A model generated the notes under the pieces. That model was given only the letters and a program-made list of their open reading frames with translations. It was not told the origin of the DNA and searched no databases. 64,000 nucleotides of DNA from Promethearchaeota archaeon (GTDB lineage: Archaea > Asgardarchaeota > Lokiarchaeia > Sigyniarchaeales > Promethearchaeaceae): assembly GCA_016933055.1 (NCBI GenBank), contig JAFGBS010000014.1, positions 1-64,000 of the forward strand, written 5' to 3'. Each line of letters starts with the position of its first letter. Position 1 is the stretch's first letter. A program made the position numbers and the translations under genes. Below, piece by piece: positions 46,931 through 55,860 of the stretch.

Positions 46931-47026
46931 GGAATTCACTTCTATCAAGAGTATTAATGAGTAAGAAATTTAACACATAAAAATATCAAATTGGTATTGT
47001 TACAACTCATTTCGTAAATCAATTAA

Positions 47027-47920
47027 ATGTTGGTTTTTGAGATAATGCACACCATAGATTCTCTTTCGAGTTTTCTGGAAAATCAGACACAGAAAAATGC
47101 TAAATATGCATTTCTATTAGATACAGGTTTAATCATAAAAAGTACTATATCCGAAGAGAATCTTATGCAACTAGTGAAGTTCATCCCTCGTATATGTAAA
47201 GAAGTGAAACCTGGGACTTATTTACATAAATCTAAATTATATATCTATCGATTAACATCCCAATTTATTATTTTTTTGCTAACCAACAAAGAACACCAAG
47301 ATGTCGATGCGATTTTAGAAGAAGTTGCTGATCGTTATTCACTAAAAATCTCTCGAGAGTTCAACCTTCAATCTCAAGGCACTATAGGACACATAATTAA
47401 AACCATTGTGTTTTCAGTAACAACAGAAAGAGGACCCGAGTTGATGGATTGGATGGTAAATGACCACGCTGTTGGAGATAAGGATGCTTATAAAATTGCC
47501 ATGAAAACTATGCTAAATCTAACTGATGAAATTGAAGGGGCAAAAAATCGTGTACTGTTTTTTCAACCATTTCTAAGTTATAATTCCTTAGGTATCTCCT
47601 ATTTATTTCAGATCCCCTATCCTGGAGCACGAGGGGGGGCTTTTGATAGCGCTATCACAATTCTCGTCGATTTTCAGCATCGTCCTATAATATACTCTTC
47701 ATATAAAGAATTAGAAGATATTTTACAAAAATTCGAACCATTAATTGCTAAGAAATTTCAAGAGACCTATATAGAAGACGCTTGTGTGAAAAGTGATGAT
47801 TTTAATGGTATCTTAATTGACTTACACAATCGAATTAATACGATTCAGATGAAAATGGTTGATTCTGAGATATTAATGGATGAAATGTTGGACGCTATTC
47901 GAGCTTTAAACGAATTATAG
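47027..47920 (+). CDS. Putative roadblock/longin-type two-domain protein
   Basis: 297 aa (a start at the seventh codon, MHTIDSL, is also possible). Residues ~20-110 (KYAFLLDTGLIIKSTI, ... KLYIYRLTSQFIIFLLTN) have the strand-helix-strand order of roadblock/longin folds. A second module (GPELMDWMVNDHAVGDKDAY, LGISYLFQIPYPGARGGAFD, AITILVDFQHRPIIYSSYKE) repeats an alpha/beta sensor-like pattern. A C-terminal helix follows. Such domains regulate small GTPases in eukaryotes and Asgard archaea. Its gene is divergent from the helical repeat gene by about 100 bp and is followed 14 bp later by the RACE-like gene. Assignment is by pattern only. Confidence 0.5.
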   Translation: MLVFEIMHTIDSLSSFLENQTQKNAKYAFLLDTGLIIKSTISEENLMQLVKFIPRICKEVKPGTYLHKSKLYIYRLTSQFIIFLLTNKEHQDVDAILEEVADRYSLKISREFNLQSQGTIGHIIKTIVFSVTTERGPELMDWMVNDHAVGDKDAYKIAMKTMLNLTDEIEGAKNRVLFFQPFLSYNSLGISYLFQIPYPGARGGAFDSAITILVDFQHRPIIYSSYKELEDILQKFEPLIAKKFQETYIEDACVKSDDFNGILIDLHNRINTIQMKMVDSEILMDEMLDAIRALNEL

Positions 47921-47934
47921 GACTGAGGTAAAAA

Positions 47935-49893
47935 GTGAAACATATCTTAATTGTGGAACCAATATCAAAACGCATTGAGGTTAAAAGTGGTGCTAGCATT
48001 TATGATGCACTAATTGCTTTAAATTATCCGATTGGCGCGTTGTGTGGTGGAAAGGGAACTTGTGGAAAATGTAAAATCTTATGTGTTAAAAATCAAGAAA
48101 ATTTGTCCCCCCTAAACGTAATTGAGAAAAATTTATTGACTCCCGAGGAACAAAAAAATAATATACGACTAGCATGTCAATCTTTCATTTTTGGGGATAC
48201 TCGCATCTCTTTATTAGAAGGATTAATCTCTCATGGGAATAAAATTCTGATTGATAGCGATTTGCTTGCAGTTAGAGGTAATATCCAAGAGAAATTTGAT
48301 CCATTCATCAAATTAATGCATCTAAAAATTCCTCTTCCTACTTTGCATAACAATGGGGATGATTTATACCGTATGACCTCAATTATTCGAAAATCTTTTC
48401 CTGAACGGGTTTTGCATTTGTCCCCAATTATGATAGATAATGATCTTTATACGATCACAAGATCGATGTCCACTAAAATTCGATCTAAGGAAGGCAAAAT
48501 TACATTATATTATTGGTTAAAGGATGAAACTCTCGAAATCCTTGATGTTGAAGAAGGTTATAATAAGAAATTATATGGTATTGCAATTGATTTGGGTACC
48601 ACTACTATTGTAGGATATTTAATAAATTTACTTTCAGGGGATATTGTATCAATATCCTCGATGTTAAACCCTCAAGTAAGTATTGGAGAAGATTTGATAA
48701 CCAGAATAAGTTATATTTGTCAAAATGAAGCCAAACATACAGCACAAACATTACTGATTTCTGCGTTAAATCAGATCCTTACAGATACCTGTGAGAAAGC
48801 AAAAGTTTCCAAACTAGATGTAAAGGAATTAGTTGTTGTAGGCAACACGGGCATGCATCACATGTTATATGGTCTCAATTCAGAACAATTGGCTCGTACA
48901 CCCTTTGTCCCTGTATTTAAAGCCCCAATTTATATCAATTCAGCACAATTGGGGATTCAAGCTTCTCCACAAGGGCGTTTATATAGCCCCCCAGTTGTTG
49001 CTGGATTTGTAGGTACAGACACGATTGGGTGTATAGTATCATCCCGAATTGATACCTACGAAAAATTTAGCTTGTTAATTGATATTGGTACAAACGGAGA
49101 ATTAGTTATGGGAAATCGAAAGGGGCTGATTACGGGTTCATGCGCTGCAGGATCTGCTTTAGAGGGAGCTCACATTTCATTAGGAATGCGAGCAGCAGAA
49201 GGTGCTATTGAATCTCTTACAATTGATCCAAAATCTTTTCACTGCACTATTAATACTATCGGAAATCTCAAACCAATTGGTATGTGCGGCTCAGGGTTGA
49301 TTGATTTAATTGCCGAAATGATAAAATGCAAAATAATAACTCGAAACGGAAATTTTAACGTCCATAATCTTCCAGAACGAGTATTATATTCTTCAAATGG
49401 AGATTTAAATTATATCATTTATGATTCTGAAAAAGACGGAATCTATTTTGAGGATGACCGAAAAAAATTCACTATTGGGATATCTCAAAAAGACATCCGA
49501 CAACTACAATTAGCGAAAGGTGCATTTCTCTCAGGTGCTTATTTACTCAATAAACAGTATCCTTCCGAAAATTTAGAACAGATTTTACTTGCAGGAGCAT
49601 TTGGAAGTTATATTGATAAAGAAAATGCAAGGATTATCGGATTATTTCCAGAAATAACACCCACCAAAATTTATCAAATCGGAAACGCTGCTGGATTAGG
49701 AGCACAAATTTGCTTGAAAGATCAAAATATGAGAAAATTTGCTAATGAGATTGCCAATAAAGTGGAATATTTCGAAATTGCTTCATCCAAAGATTTTCAG
49801 AAGGAATTTGCATTAAGTATGTATTTTCCCCATTATGAATTACACCGATTCCCATCATTAAGAACTATTTATCAAGACCTCCCAATCCGATAA
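47935..49893 (+). CDS. RACE-type ASKHA protein with N-terminal [2Fe-2S] ferredoxin domain (corrinoid activation)
   Basis: These proteins use ATP to reduce Co(II) corrinoid proteins back to Co(I). The plant-type ferredoxin domain has Cys37, Cys43 and Cys46 (CGGKGTCGKC) and a fourth in IRLACQSF near residue 80. The ASKHA ATPase domain shows GIAIDLGTTTIVGYL (phosphate 1), VVVGNTGMHHMLYG, LLIDIGTNGELVMG (phosphate 2) and QILLAGAFGSYID (adenosine). It is 652 aa, the usual length. The start is GTG 47935 behind a GAGGT. A likely partner, the corrinoid protein at 60117, is in this window, but no methyltransferase is. Confidence 0.9.
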   Translation: MKHILIVEPISKRIEVKSGASIYDALIALNYPIGALCGGKGTCGKCKILCVKNQENLSPLNVIEKNLLTPEEQKNNIRLACQSFIFGDTRISLLEGLISHGNKILIDSDLLAVRGNIQEKFDPFIKLMHLKIPLPTLHNNGDDLYRMTSIIRKSFPERVLHLSPIMIDNDLYTITRSMSTKIRSKEGKITLYYWLKDETLEILDVEEGYNKKLYGIAIDLGTTTIVGYLINLLSGDIVSISSMLNPQVSIGEDLITRISYICQNEAKHTAQTLLISALNQILTDTCEKAKVSKLDVKELVVVGNTGMHHMLYGLNSEQLARTPFVPVFKAPIYINSAQLGIQASPQGRLYSPPVVAGFVGTDTIGCIVSSRIDTYEKFSLLIDIGTNGELVMGNRKGLITGSCAAGSALEGAHISLGMRAAEGAIESLTIDPKSFHCTINTIGNLKPIGMCGSGLIDLIAEMIKCKIITRNGNFNVHNLPERVLYSSNGDLNYIIYDSEKDGIYFEDDRKKFTIGISQKDIRQLQLAKGAFLSGAYLLNKQYPSENLEQILLAGAFGSYIDKENARIIGLFPEITPTKIYQIGNAAGLGAQICLKDQNMRKFANEIANKVEYFEIASSKDFQKEFALSMYFPHYELHRFPSLRTIYQDLPIR

Positions 49894-49929
49894 AAAAACA
49901 TTAAAAGCAAATACGAATAGCTCTTAAAA

Positions 49930-51120
49930 ATGGACAAAGTAGGATTCATTTATACTGAAGATTATTATAAATATAATTTCGGGAAACATCATCCTTTACA
50001 ACCAGTTCGTTTAGAATTAACTTATAAATTAATGGAATCCTATGGACTTTTGAATAATTCGCGATTAGAAATAAGGAAACCCAAAATAGCAACACGAGAA
50101 GAACTATATTTAATCCACGATAAGGAATACGTGGATGCAGTAAAAAAATATAGTGATAATCCCCAACAAATAGTTGGAGAACGACCTAATAGCACTTTTG
50201 GGATGGGGTCTATGGATAATCCGGTTTTCCCCGGTATGTTTGAAGCCTCCTCTATGGCAGTAGGAGCAAGTATTACTGCAGCAGAAATAGTCATGGAAGA
50301 AGAAAATGAAATTAGTACCGCTTTCAATATTGCGGGTGGATTACATCATGCAATGCGTAATTTAGCCCATGGTTTTTGTATTTTTAATGATGTCTCCATT
50401 GCCATACAGAAAATACGTGTAAAATATCCCGATCTTAAAGTGATGTATTTGGACGTAGACGCTCATCATGGGGATGGGGTGCAAGCGGCTTTTTATGATG
50501 ATCCTGAAGTATTGACACTTTCAATTCACCAAGATGGACATACTTTATTCCCTGGGACAGGATTTATGGAAGAAAGAGGAAGAAATCGAGGAAAGGGATA
50601 CTCGATAAATTTTCCCTTATATCCAGGAACTTACGATAGTGCATACATCGATTTATTTCGAACTCAAGTTCCTTCTATTATGAAAAGATTCCAACCAGAT
50701 GTTCTATTTACTCAATTAGGTGTGGATACATATTTTGCAGATCCCCTCACTCAATTAGGATTATCGACTTCGGGACATTATAAAATTTTCAATCTACTGA
50801 AGGAGTATTCCCAGAATTATGCCAAAGGGAGATGGATTGCAATGGGTGGAGGCGGTTATTTAATGGGCGCTGTACCACGCAGCTGGACTCTTGCATTGTC
50901 CGTAATGCTGGAAGAGGAACTTCCAAATGCTATTCCATTAGAATGGATTACTTTTTTTGAACAAAAACACATTGATGAGCCCACTCCTTACGAATTAAGA
51001 GACATGAATTATCGTGTCGAGGAACAGATTCTTAAAAACCCCATGTTCTCAGTTCGAATCGAAGAACGCATAGATGCAATTGAAAAATATGTAGTAGACG
51101 AAGTTTTACCAAATCTTTAG
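49930..51120 (+). CDS. HDAC-like (AcuC/class I type) deacetylase
   Basis: Zinc-dependent deacetylase. Zinc ligands are visible in LDVDAHHGDGVQ (Asp and His) and LGVDTYFADPLTQLGLS (Asp). The tunnel His pair is in NIAGGLHHAMRN, and AHGFCIFNDVSIAI, LSIHQDGHTLFPGTG and GGGGYLMGAVPRSW match the class. It is 396 aa, within AcuC/HDAC range. Substrate could be acetylated histone or chromatin protein, acetyl-CoA synthetase, or polyamine; the sequence cannot decide. Its position 36 bp after the RACE gene and just before a Rab-like GTPase does not identify a partner. Confidence 0.92.
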   Translation: MDKVGFIYTEDYYKYNFGKHHPLQPVRLELTYKLMESYGLLNNSRLEIRKPKIATREELYLIHDKEYVDAVKKYSDNPQQIVGERPNSTFGMGSMDNPVFPGMFEASSMAVGASITAAEIVMEEENEISTAFNIAGGLHHAMRNLAHGFCIFNDVSIAIQKIRVKYPDLKVMYLDVDAHHGDGVQAAFYDDPEVLTLSIHQDGHTLFPGTGFMEERGRNRGKGYSINFPLYPGTYDSAYIDLFRTQVPSIMKRFQPDVLFTQLGVDTYFADPLTQLGLSTSGHYKIFNLLKEYSQNYAKGRWIAMGGGGYLMGAVPRSWTLALSVMLEEELPNAIPLEWITFFEQKHIDEPTPYELRDMNYRVEEQILKNPMFSVRIEERIDAIEKYVVDEVLPNL

Positions 51121-51266
51121 GATAAACAATTTAGGAATAGCAATCAAAATTAAAATAAGAAGCAATTATAACTAAACAAATAAATTTAACCAACTATCAA
51201 CATAAATATATTAAATAAAAAAGACTAACCAAATATTAAGCAGAGTTCAACTGGTGTAAAAAAAGT

Positions 51267-51785
51267 ATGACAAGTAGTTACAAGCTTAAAGTGCTCCTTT
51301 GCGGTCCAGCTGGAGTTGGCAAGACGAGTCTAATCATGCGATTCATCAAATCAAAATTCCAAACCGATTACAAACTCACTGTGGGAGTCGATATCTTGAC
51401 AAAAGACGTTGAATTACCAAATGATCAGATATGTACACTCAGTATTTGGGACATCGGAGGGCAAGAGCGTTTCTCATTTATCCGAAGTACTTTTTATAAG
51501 GGCGCAGCAGGGGCATTACTGGTGTTTGATTTGAGTCGTGCAGCTACTTGGGATGAAATAAAAAATTGGAGAGCAGAAGTTAAACAATTTGCGGGTGATA
51601 TTCCTTTCGTACTAATTGGAAACAAATTAGATCTATTAGCGGATGTAGGTGAGGTAATCGATCGAGATGAAGCTCGTGCGTATGCGGAAAGTCAAGGCTC
51701 AGTTTATATTGAAACCTCCGCAAAAGATAATACTAATGTAGATGAGGCATTCCTTACCTTAACTAAGAGAATTGTAATTGGTTAG
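51267..51785 (+). CDS. Ras/Rab-like small GTPase
   Basis: 172 aa with the complete motif set: P-loop GPAGVGKTSL, switch I Thr in KLTVGVD, switch II WDIGGQERFSFI, NKLD, and ETSAK (G5). The G3 motif has GGQ as in Arf/Rag, while NKLD and ETSAK are Ras/Rab-like, the mix seen in Asgard GTPases. There is no C-terminal Cys, so no prenyl anchor. The 146 bp upstream are very AT-rich, with a TATA-like ATAAATATATTAAAT near 51205-51219. A highly eukaryote-like protein family that supports an Asgard source. Confidence 0.95.
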   Translation: MTSSYKLKVLLCGPAGVGKTSLIMRFIKSKFQTDYKLTVGVDILTKDVELPNDQICTLSIWDIGGQERFSFIRSTFYKGAAGALLVFDLSRAATWDEIKNWRAEVKQFAGDIPFVLIGNKLDLLADVGEVIDRDEARAYAESQGSVYIETSAKDNTNVDEAFLTLTKRIVIG

Positions 51786-51866
51786 ATAAATTTAAGGATT
51801 CTTTTTGGTTTTCACCACTTTCTTGGCAAACCCCGATTTTTTATTTTGGGATTCTCTATTCTTTGT

Positions 51867-52643
51867 ATGAAGATTATTTCATGGAATGTCAATGGGATCA
51901 ATTCGATTGCCGGAAAAGATCCAGGACTAATTCAATTTATGTATAAGGAACAAGCAGATGTGTATTGTTTCCAAGAAGTAAAAGTATCGGAAAAAACAAT
52001 TCGAAAAGAATTATTGCATATAAAAGGATACGAAAAATATTATTGGAATTCATCTGAAATTAAGAAAGGGCATGCTGGAGTCATAACTTATGTAAAAAAC
52101 GGATTGAAACCCATAAATGATTATATCAATATTGGTATTAACAAGATAGATAGACAAGGACGGGTAGTTACCCTAGAATTTGACAATTATTTTGTTGTAA
52201 ATTGTTATTACACCAATGCTGGTCGAGAATTAGTTAATATAGATGAGAAGATGCAATTTGATGACGACCTACTTTCCTATTTTGACCAGTTGCGTAAGAA
52301 AAAACCAGTTGTCATTTGCGGAGATTTTAATGTCGCCCATAAGGAAATTGATATTGCAAATCCCTCAGCTAACCGTAGAAATGCAGGATTCACGGATGAG
52401 GAGAGAGAAAAATTCACAGAACTCTTAGAACATGGTTACATTGACAGTTTTCGCGAATTTATCAAGGAAGGAGGGCATTATACATGGTGGAGTTACCGAA
52501 CTCGAGCACGTGAGCGTAATGTGGGATGGAGATTAGATTATTTCGTCATTTCCAAGGAACTTCTGCCAGAATTAGTAGATAGTTCCATCTTAAGTGAGGT
52601 ATATGGATCAGATCATTGCCCCATTCGATTAGTACTTCAGTAA
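51867..52643 (+). CDS. xth: Exodeoxyribonuclease III / AP endonuclease
   Basis: Base-excision repair enzyme that cuts 5' of abasic sites. MKIISWNVNGINSIAGK at the start, CFQEVKVSEKT (metal-binding Glu), VICGDFNVAHKEID (Asp and Asn), and YGSDHCPIRLVL with the catalytic Asp-His give the complete active site. ATG 51867 is chosen since the family begins MKIxSWNVNG; an upstream TTG at 51846 is in frame. It is 258 aa, normal. It may cooperate with the Ogg2-type glycosylase at 27465. Confidence 0.95.
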   Translation: MKIISWNVNGINSIAGKDPGLIQFMYKEQADVYCFQEVKVSEKTIRKELLHIKGYEKYYWNSSEIKKGHAGVITYVKNGLKPINDYINIGINKIDRQGRVVTLEFDNYFVVNCYYTNAGRELVNIDEKMQFDDDLLSYFDQLRKKKPVVICGDFNVAHKEIDIANPSANRRNAGFTDEEREKFTELLEHGYIDSFREFIKEGGHYTWWSYRTRARERNVGWRLDYFVISKELLPELVDSSILSEVYGSDHCPIRLVLQ

Positions 52644-52724
52644 TTGCATTTAGGTGTGGATTCATTGAATTAGGTAATCTGAAAATCTTCTAAATTACCG
52701 ATATCAATAAGAACAGTGATTCAA

Positions 52725-53288
52725 ATGTCATCTCGATTCGAGCATTTTGTGACGCGTGTGGCACGACGTAGTGATTTTCTCCCCATTCGTAACCAACTTC
52801 TTATCACAATGAAACGAGATGCGGAAGCTAAATACAAAAACTACCCCCGGACTGTTGAACGGATGAAAAAAACATGGGAAGAAGAAAGTTATATGCGTAA
52901 TAACGATATTTCAGGTTTGATTGCTAATAATATTGAAGAATTTTTAGTATCATATCTCATTATGTTGTTTCCCTTTCGAAAAAGGGGAATAACGCTTGAG
53001 AAAGTCTCTACGCCTTCACGATTGGATGTTGTTATAGGTATAAGTTACGATTTTTCTGAAAAAGAGTTAAAAATTATCCAAAATACGTTGGAAACCAGAG
53101 AATTTCCCAAAGATCCGACAACAGAAAAAATTTGTAAATTTTTATTTTTATATTGCATCAATTCCTTTGCGTATCCCATAGAAGAAGTGTTCCAACGACC
53201 GTTCGCATTTATGCCCCAATCTGTAAAAGCAGAATGGATTGATGAACGCCTTAAAGTGATAGTATCCGTGCAAGGTCGCGAACAATAA
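52725..53288 (+). CDS. Hypothetical protein, 187 aa
   Basis: Not recognised. From ATG 52725 (an in-frame GTG at 52716 adds three residues) the protein starts with basic helices (SSRFEHFVTRVARRSDFLPI and a KYKNYPRTVERMKKTW stretch), then a mixed central part with YLIMLFPFRKRGITLEKV, and ends with WIDERLKVIVSVQGREQ. No zinc-binding or membrane pattern. The composition suggests a soluble protein that may touch nucleic acid. It is followed by the convergent PDCD5 gene 30 bp away. Confidence 0.7.
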   Translation: MSSRFEHFVTRVARRSDFLPIRNQLLITMKRDAEAKYKNYPRTVERMKKTWEEESYMRNNDISGLIANNIEEFLVSYLIMLFPFRKRGITLEKVSTPSRLDVVIGISYDFSEKELKIIQNTLETREFPKDPTTEKICKFLFLYCINSFAYPIEEVFQRPFAFMPQSVKAEWIDERLKVIVSVQGREQ

Positions 53289-53318
53289 ATCAAAATAGAT
53301 AAGAAAATCTGATTTTAG

Positions 53319-53804
53319 TTATTTATTATTTTTTAGAAAGGAATTAAGGTCCGTGGAATCCCCATCGCGCTTTTTCACCGTAATTTTTGGACCAATCCCT
53401 AAAATTTTACGTTCTAATTGTTGAATTTGAATTAAATCTAATATATTTGCACGTAACATCCCTTGAGCTCGATAGGTCAATAATACATCAATCTGCTGCA
53501 AAATATCTGGAGGAAGAATAAACTGAAGAATTCGGTGATATAATGCCTTATCCTTGGTTTGAATTTCTTTATAATATCGGAATGCATCAGGTGTCATGAT
53601 AGTTTCTAAAATTACGTCTATTTTATCTTGTAACGAGGGGACGGCGGAAGCACGTTGAGAATTTTGCTGCTGACGTAAAAGGGATTCCATTCTTTTCAAA
53701 CGCAGTTTTTCTAATTCATGATCAACTTCTATATTTTCTTTGTTATTAAATTGGTTTTGATCAGGTTTCTTGGAATTACCAGAATCGTCTTCAGAATCAG
53801 TCAT
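53319..53804 (-). CDS. PDCD5-family DNA-binding protein
   Basis: PDCD5 is a small helical DNA-binding protein shared by archaea and eukaryotes. HELEKLRLKRMESLLRQQ at the N-end, ILETIMTPDAFRYYKEIQTK, a helix ending RAQGMLRANILDLIQIQQLE and the C-terminal ITVKKRD follow the family plan. ATG 53804 (MTDSEDDSG) gives 161 aa; the open frame extends further upstream without similarity. It is longer than the usual ~115 because of an acidic N-terminus and an insertion before the core. Confidence 0.8.
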   Translation of the reverse strand: MTDSEDDSGNSKKPDQNQFNNKENIEVDHELEKLRLKRMESLLRQQQNSQRASAVPSLQDKIDVILETIMTPDAFRYYKEIQTKDKALYHRILQFILPPDILQQIDVLLTYRAQGMLRANILDLIQIQQLERKILGIGPKITVKKRDGDSTDLNSFLKNNK

Positions 53805-53980
53805 TTGATTGAGAATATGGAGCATCCTTATAAATTGTTTGCAACTTTGAGTAAAAAAAGTGTGACAAAATGCCAATACTTAATTATAGGTTGATAAGGA
53901 TATTTTGAGAAGGTGCAACAGAATTAATCTATAAACCATATTTTTATAAATTTCAATTACCACTGTTTACTTGGAATAAC

Positions 53981-54120
53981 GGTGGGGTGCGGGTATCGTT
54001 TTTGTAACTTGACACAATAAGTCAAGTAATAATAAAGTTTCGCCCTAAAATTTTTCTCCCTCAAATAAACCCCCCAACATTATGTCGGGGCCCTCTTTTT
54101 ATTTTTTACCCACCCCCGCC
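53981..54120 (+). ncRNA. Candidate structured RNA 1
   Basis: This GC-rich patch lies in a gene-free interval (53877-54317). GGTGGGGTGCGGGT (53981-53994) can pair with ACCCACCCCCGCC (54108-54120) through about 12 pairs with two bulges. Inside are a perfect hairpin ACTTGAC/GTCAAGT (54007-54027) and a CCCC-AACATTATGTC-GGGG hairpin (54072-54090), then GCCCTCTTTTTATTTTTT. A TATA box TTTATAAA lies at 53943-53950, about 30 bases before the closing arm, which favours the plus strand. The T-rich tract inside is a concern for that strand. The element at 59639-59748 has the same plan. I see nothing else in 53877-53940 or 54121-54317 beyond AT-rich leader sequence. Confidence 0.4.
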
Positions 54121-54317
54121 TTATTCCCCCGAATTCTATGAAAAATATTTTCATATTCTTATGCAAGCAATTTTGACTCTCTTAAAGAAAACTTTGTTTT
54201 ATTGCTATATCTCTCATCAATGAATAAAATATAATTTCATGGAGAAGGATCTTCCCCACACTGTTTTGGTATTTGATAAATCCGAACATATAATAATTAA
54301 TTCCCGCACAATTACAT

Positions 54318-55541
54318 ATGCGAACAAAAGTGCTGTTAGATGGGATCTGGTATTTCCATGCAGACCCCGACGACATCGGACGAGATCAACAATGGTATTT
54401 GGAAGAAAATTTCCAATACCTCGAACGACTCTTTACCGCAATAGTACCGGGTTGCTGGAATCAATATGATGAAATATTGAAAGATTATTGTGGGATTGGA
54501 TGGTATTTTAAGAATTTCGAGATCCCCCGCGACTTAGTAAGCAAGAAGATATTCTTACACTTTGAGGGAGTAAATGGTACTGGATCAACCGAGATATTTT
54601 TAGATGGAAAAAAAATTAGCACTCAAAAAGGTGCATATTCCCCTTTCAAAATCGAATTGACCGGTATCATTTCTGAGCAATCGCATTTCCTTGGAATCCG
54701 AATGCAAAGTTCACCTGATGAGAAAAAAAATAGGGGAATTGATCGTAGTGTGTACCTTGAATATAGCGACTGGATCTATATTGATGATAATCATATTTTA
54801 CAAAAAATCGAATGGACACCTCAAAAACATCCTAAATCGGTTGAATTGACAATTAAGTCGTTTTTGCGAAATGATTCGATTCAGGAATGGGTAGGATCCA
54901 TCGAATATAATATCACACATCAAAAAGCAATTATTTCAACCACCAAACGAAATTTTAATATCCAAAACAAAAATTCACGATTATTAACCACCGTAATTAT
55001 TATTGAGTCTCCAGAATTGTGGTCTCCATCGTCACCCAATCCCTTTTTGTATGAAATCCATGTAAAGGTGCAAGATTCTGAATACCATCTAGTGGATGAA
55101 CATTACACACATATAGGCATTCGAGAAATTGATTCTAGAGAAGGAAAATTATACATTAACCAACAAGAATTACCCATGCATGGTATAAAGATGGAATATT
55201 CCTCCAAATTATTTTGTTCTGCAATACCAACTATCTATCTTCTGAACAAACTAATGGAATTGAGGAAAGAGGGAGTCAACCTCATCTTCTTAGAACATCT
55301 TCCTGATAAACGATTCTTAGATATTACTGACAGGTTAGGATTTACTGTAATAGAAAACGCAGATCGATTTGAAATTATTGATGACCATGCAGAAACACTG
55401 ATTAAAACCATGATATTCCGGGATAGAAATCATGCTTCAGTAATTAGCTGGAAATATACACGAGAGATGGATTCCAGTCGATCCATAAATTCCGAACTGG
55501 TGACAAGATGGATTCGTTCCTTCGAGAAATATACTTTATAG
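54318..55541 (+). CDS. Truncated glycoside hydrolase family 2-like protein
   Basis: 407 aa. The N-terminal jelly-roll sugar-binding domain of GH2 enzymes is clear (LLDGIWYFHADPDDIG, VPGCWNQYDEI, GIGWYFKNFEIP, HFEGVNGTGSTEIFLDGKKI, GAYSPFKIELTG). An immunoglobulin-like domain follows (LWSPSSPNPFLYEIHVKVQD). Then comes a stunted barrel: the KLYINQQELPMHGIKME strand, LMELRKEGVNLIFLEHLPDK, FLDITDRLGFTVIEN, and RDRNHASVISWKYTREMD, where family members have SVIxWSxxNE. The acid/base Glu aligns, but the Asn is Arg. The protein ends there, before the nucleophile Glu half of the barrel. It is probably inactive as a glycosidase or acts as a binding protein. No signal peptide. Confidence 0.75.
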   Translation: MRTKVLLDGIWYFHADPDDIGRDQQWYLEENFQYLERLFTAIVPGCWNQYDEILKDYCGIGWYFKNFEIPRDLVSKKIFLHFEGVNGTGSTEIFLDGKKISTQKGAYSPFKIELTGIISEQSHFLGIRMQSSPDEKKNRGIDRSVYLEYSDWIYIDDNHILQKIEWTPQKHPKSVELTIKSFLRNDSIQEWVGSIEYNITHQKAIISTTKRNFNIQNKNSRLLTTVIIIESPELWSPSSPNPFLYEIHVKVQDSEYHLVDEHYTHIGIREIDSREGKLYINQQELPMHGIKMEYSSKLFCSAIPTIYLLNKLMELRKEGVNLIFLEHLPDKRFLDITDRLGFTVIENADRFEIIDDHAETLIKTMIFRDRNHASVISWKYTREMDSSRSINSELVTRWIRSFEKYTL

Positions 55542-55624
55542 GATTGGTTAAGAAATCTTAGTATAAAAACTGGTCTCTATAATCGCTAAATATAACATTT
55601 CTTTTTCATACTTAGTGGGAAAAA

Positions 55625-55786
55625 ATGAAACAATCCCGAAATAAACAATCTAAAAGATCCGGTTCGTTATCTTCTAAATTACAGTATGATTTTAGTAAAT
55701 TTATAAAAGATGAAAAGATGCTGAAAAGAGTCCTAGAGATTGAACCTAAAAAGCAGAAATTACTAGATCTACCTTATTATATCTGA
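55625..55786 (+). CDS. Small basic protein, 53 aa
   Basis: An ATG-to-TGA frame encodes MKQSRNKQSKRSGSLSSKLQ followed by YDFSKFIKDEKMLKRVLEIE and PKKQKLLDLPYYI. The first 18 residues are Lys/Arg/Ser-rich, and the rest is probably one or two helices. No family recognised. It lies between the GH2-like gene and the ABC transporter operon, with its stop 74 bp before the chosen ATPase start. Even use of all residue types and the clear basic-then-helical build favour a real gene, but short length leaves doubt. Confidence 0.45.
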   Translation: MKQSRNKQSKRSGSLSSKLQYDFSKFIKDEKMLKRVLEIEPKKQKLLDLPYYI

Positions 55787-55860
55787 TTATGATCAAGAAT
55801 ACATTTCATTCAGATTTTTTAATTACTTCAATCACACGTAAAATGTACACCTTTCATAAG

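Noticed and set aside
54239-54469. Plus-strand 76-codon frame overlapping the GH2-like gene start
   Set aside because: It overlaps the clearly homologous GH2 frame, and its C-terminal part is just that gene read in another frame.
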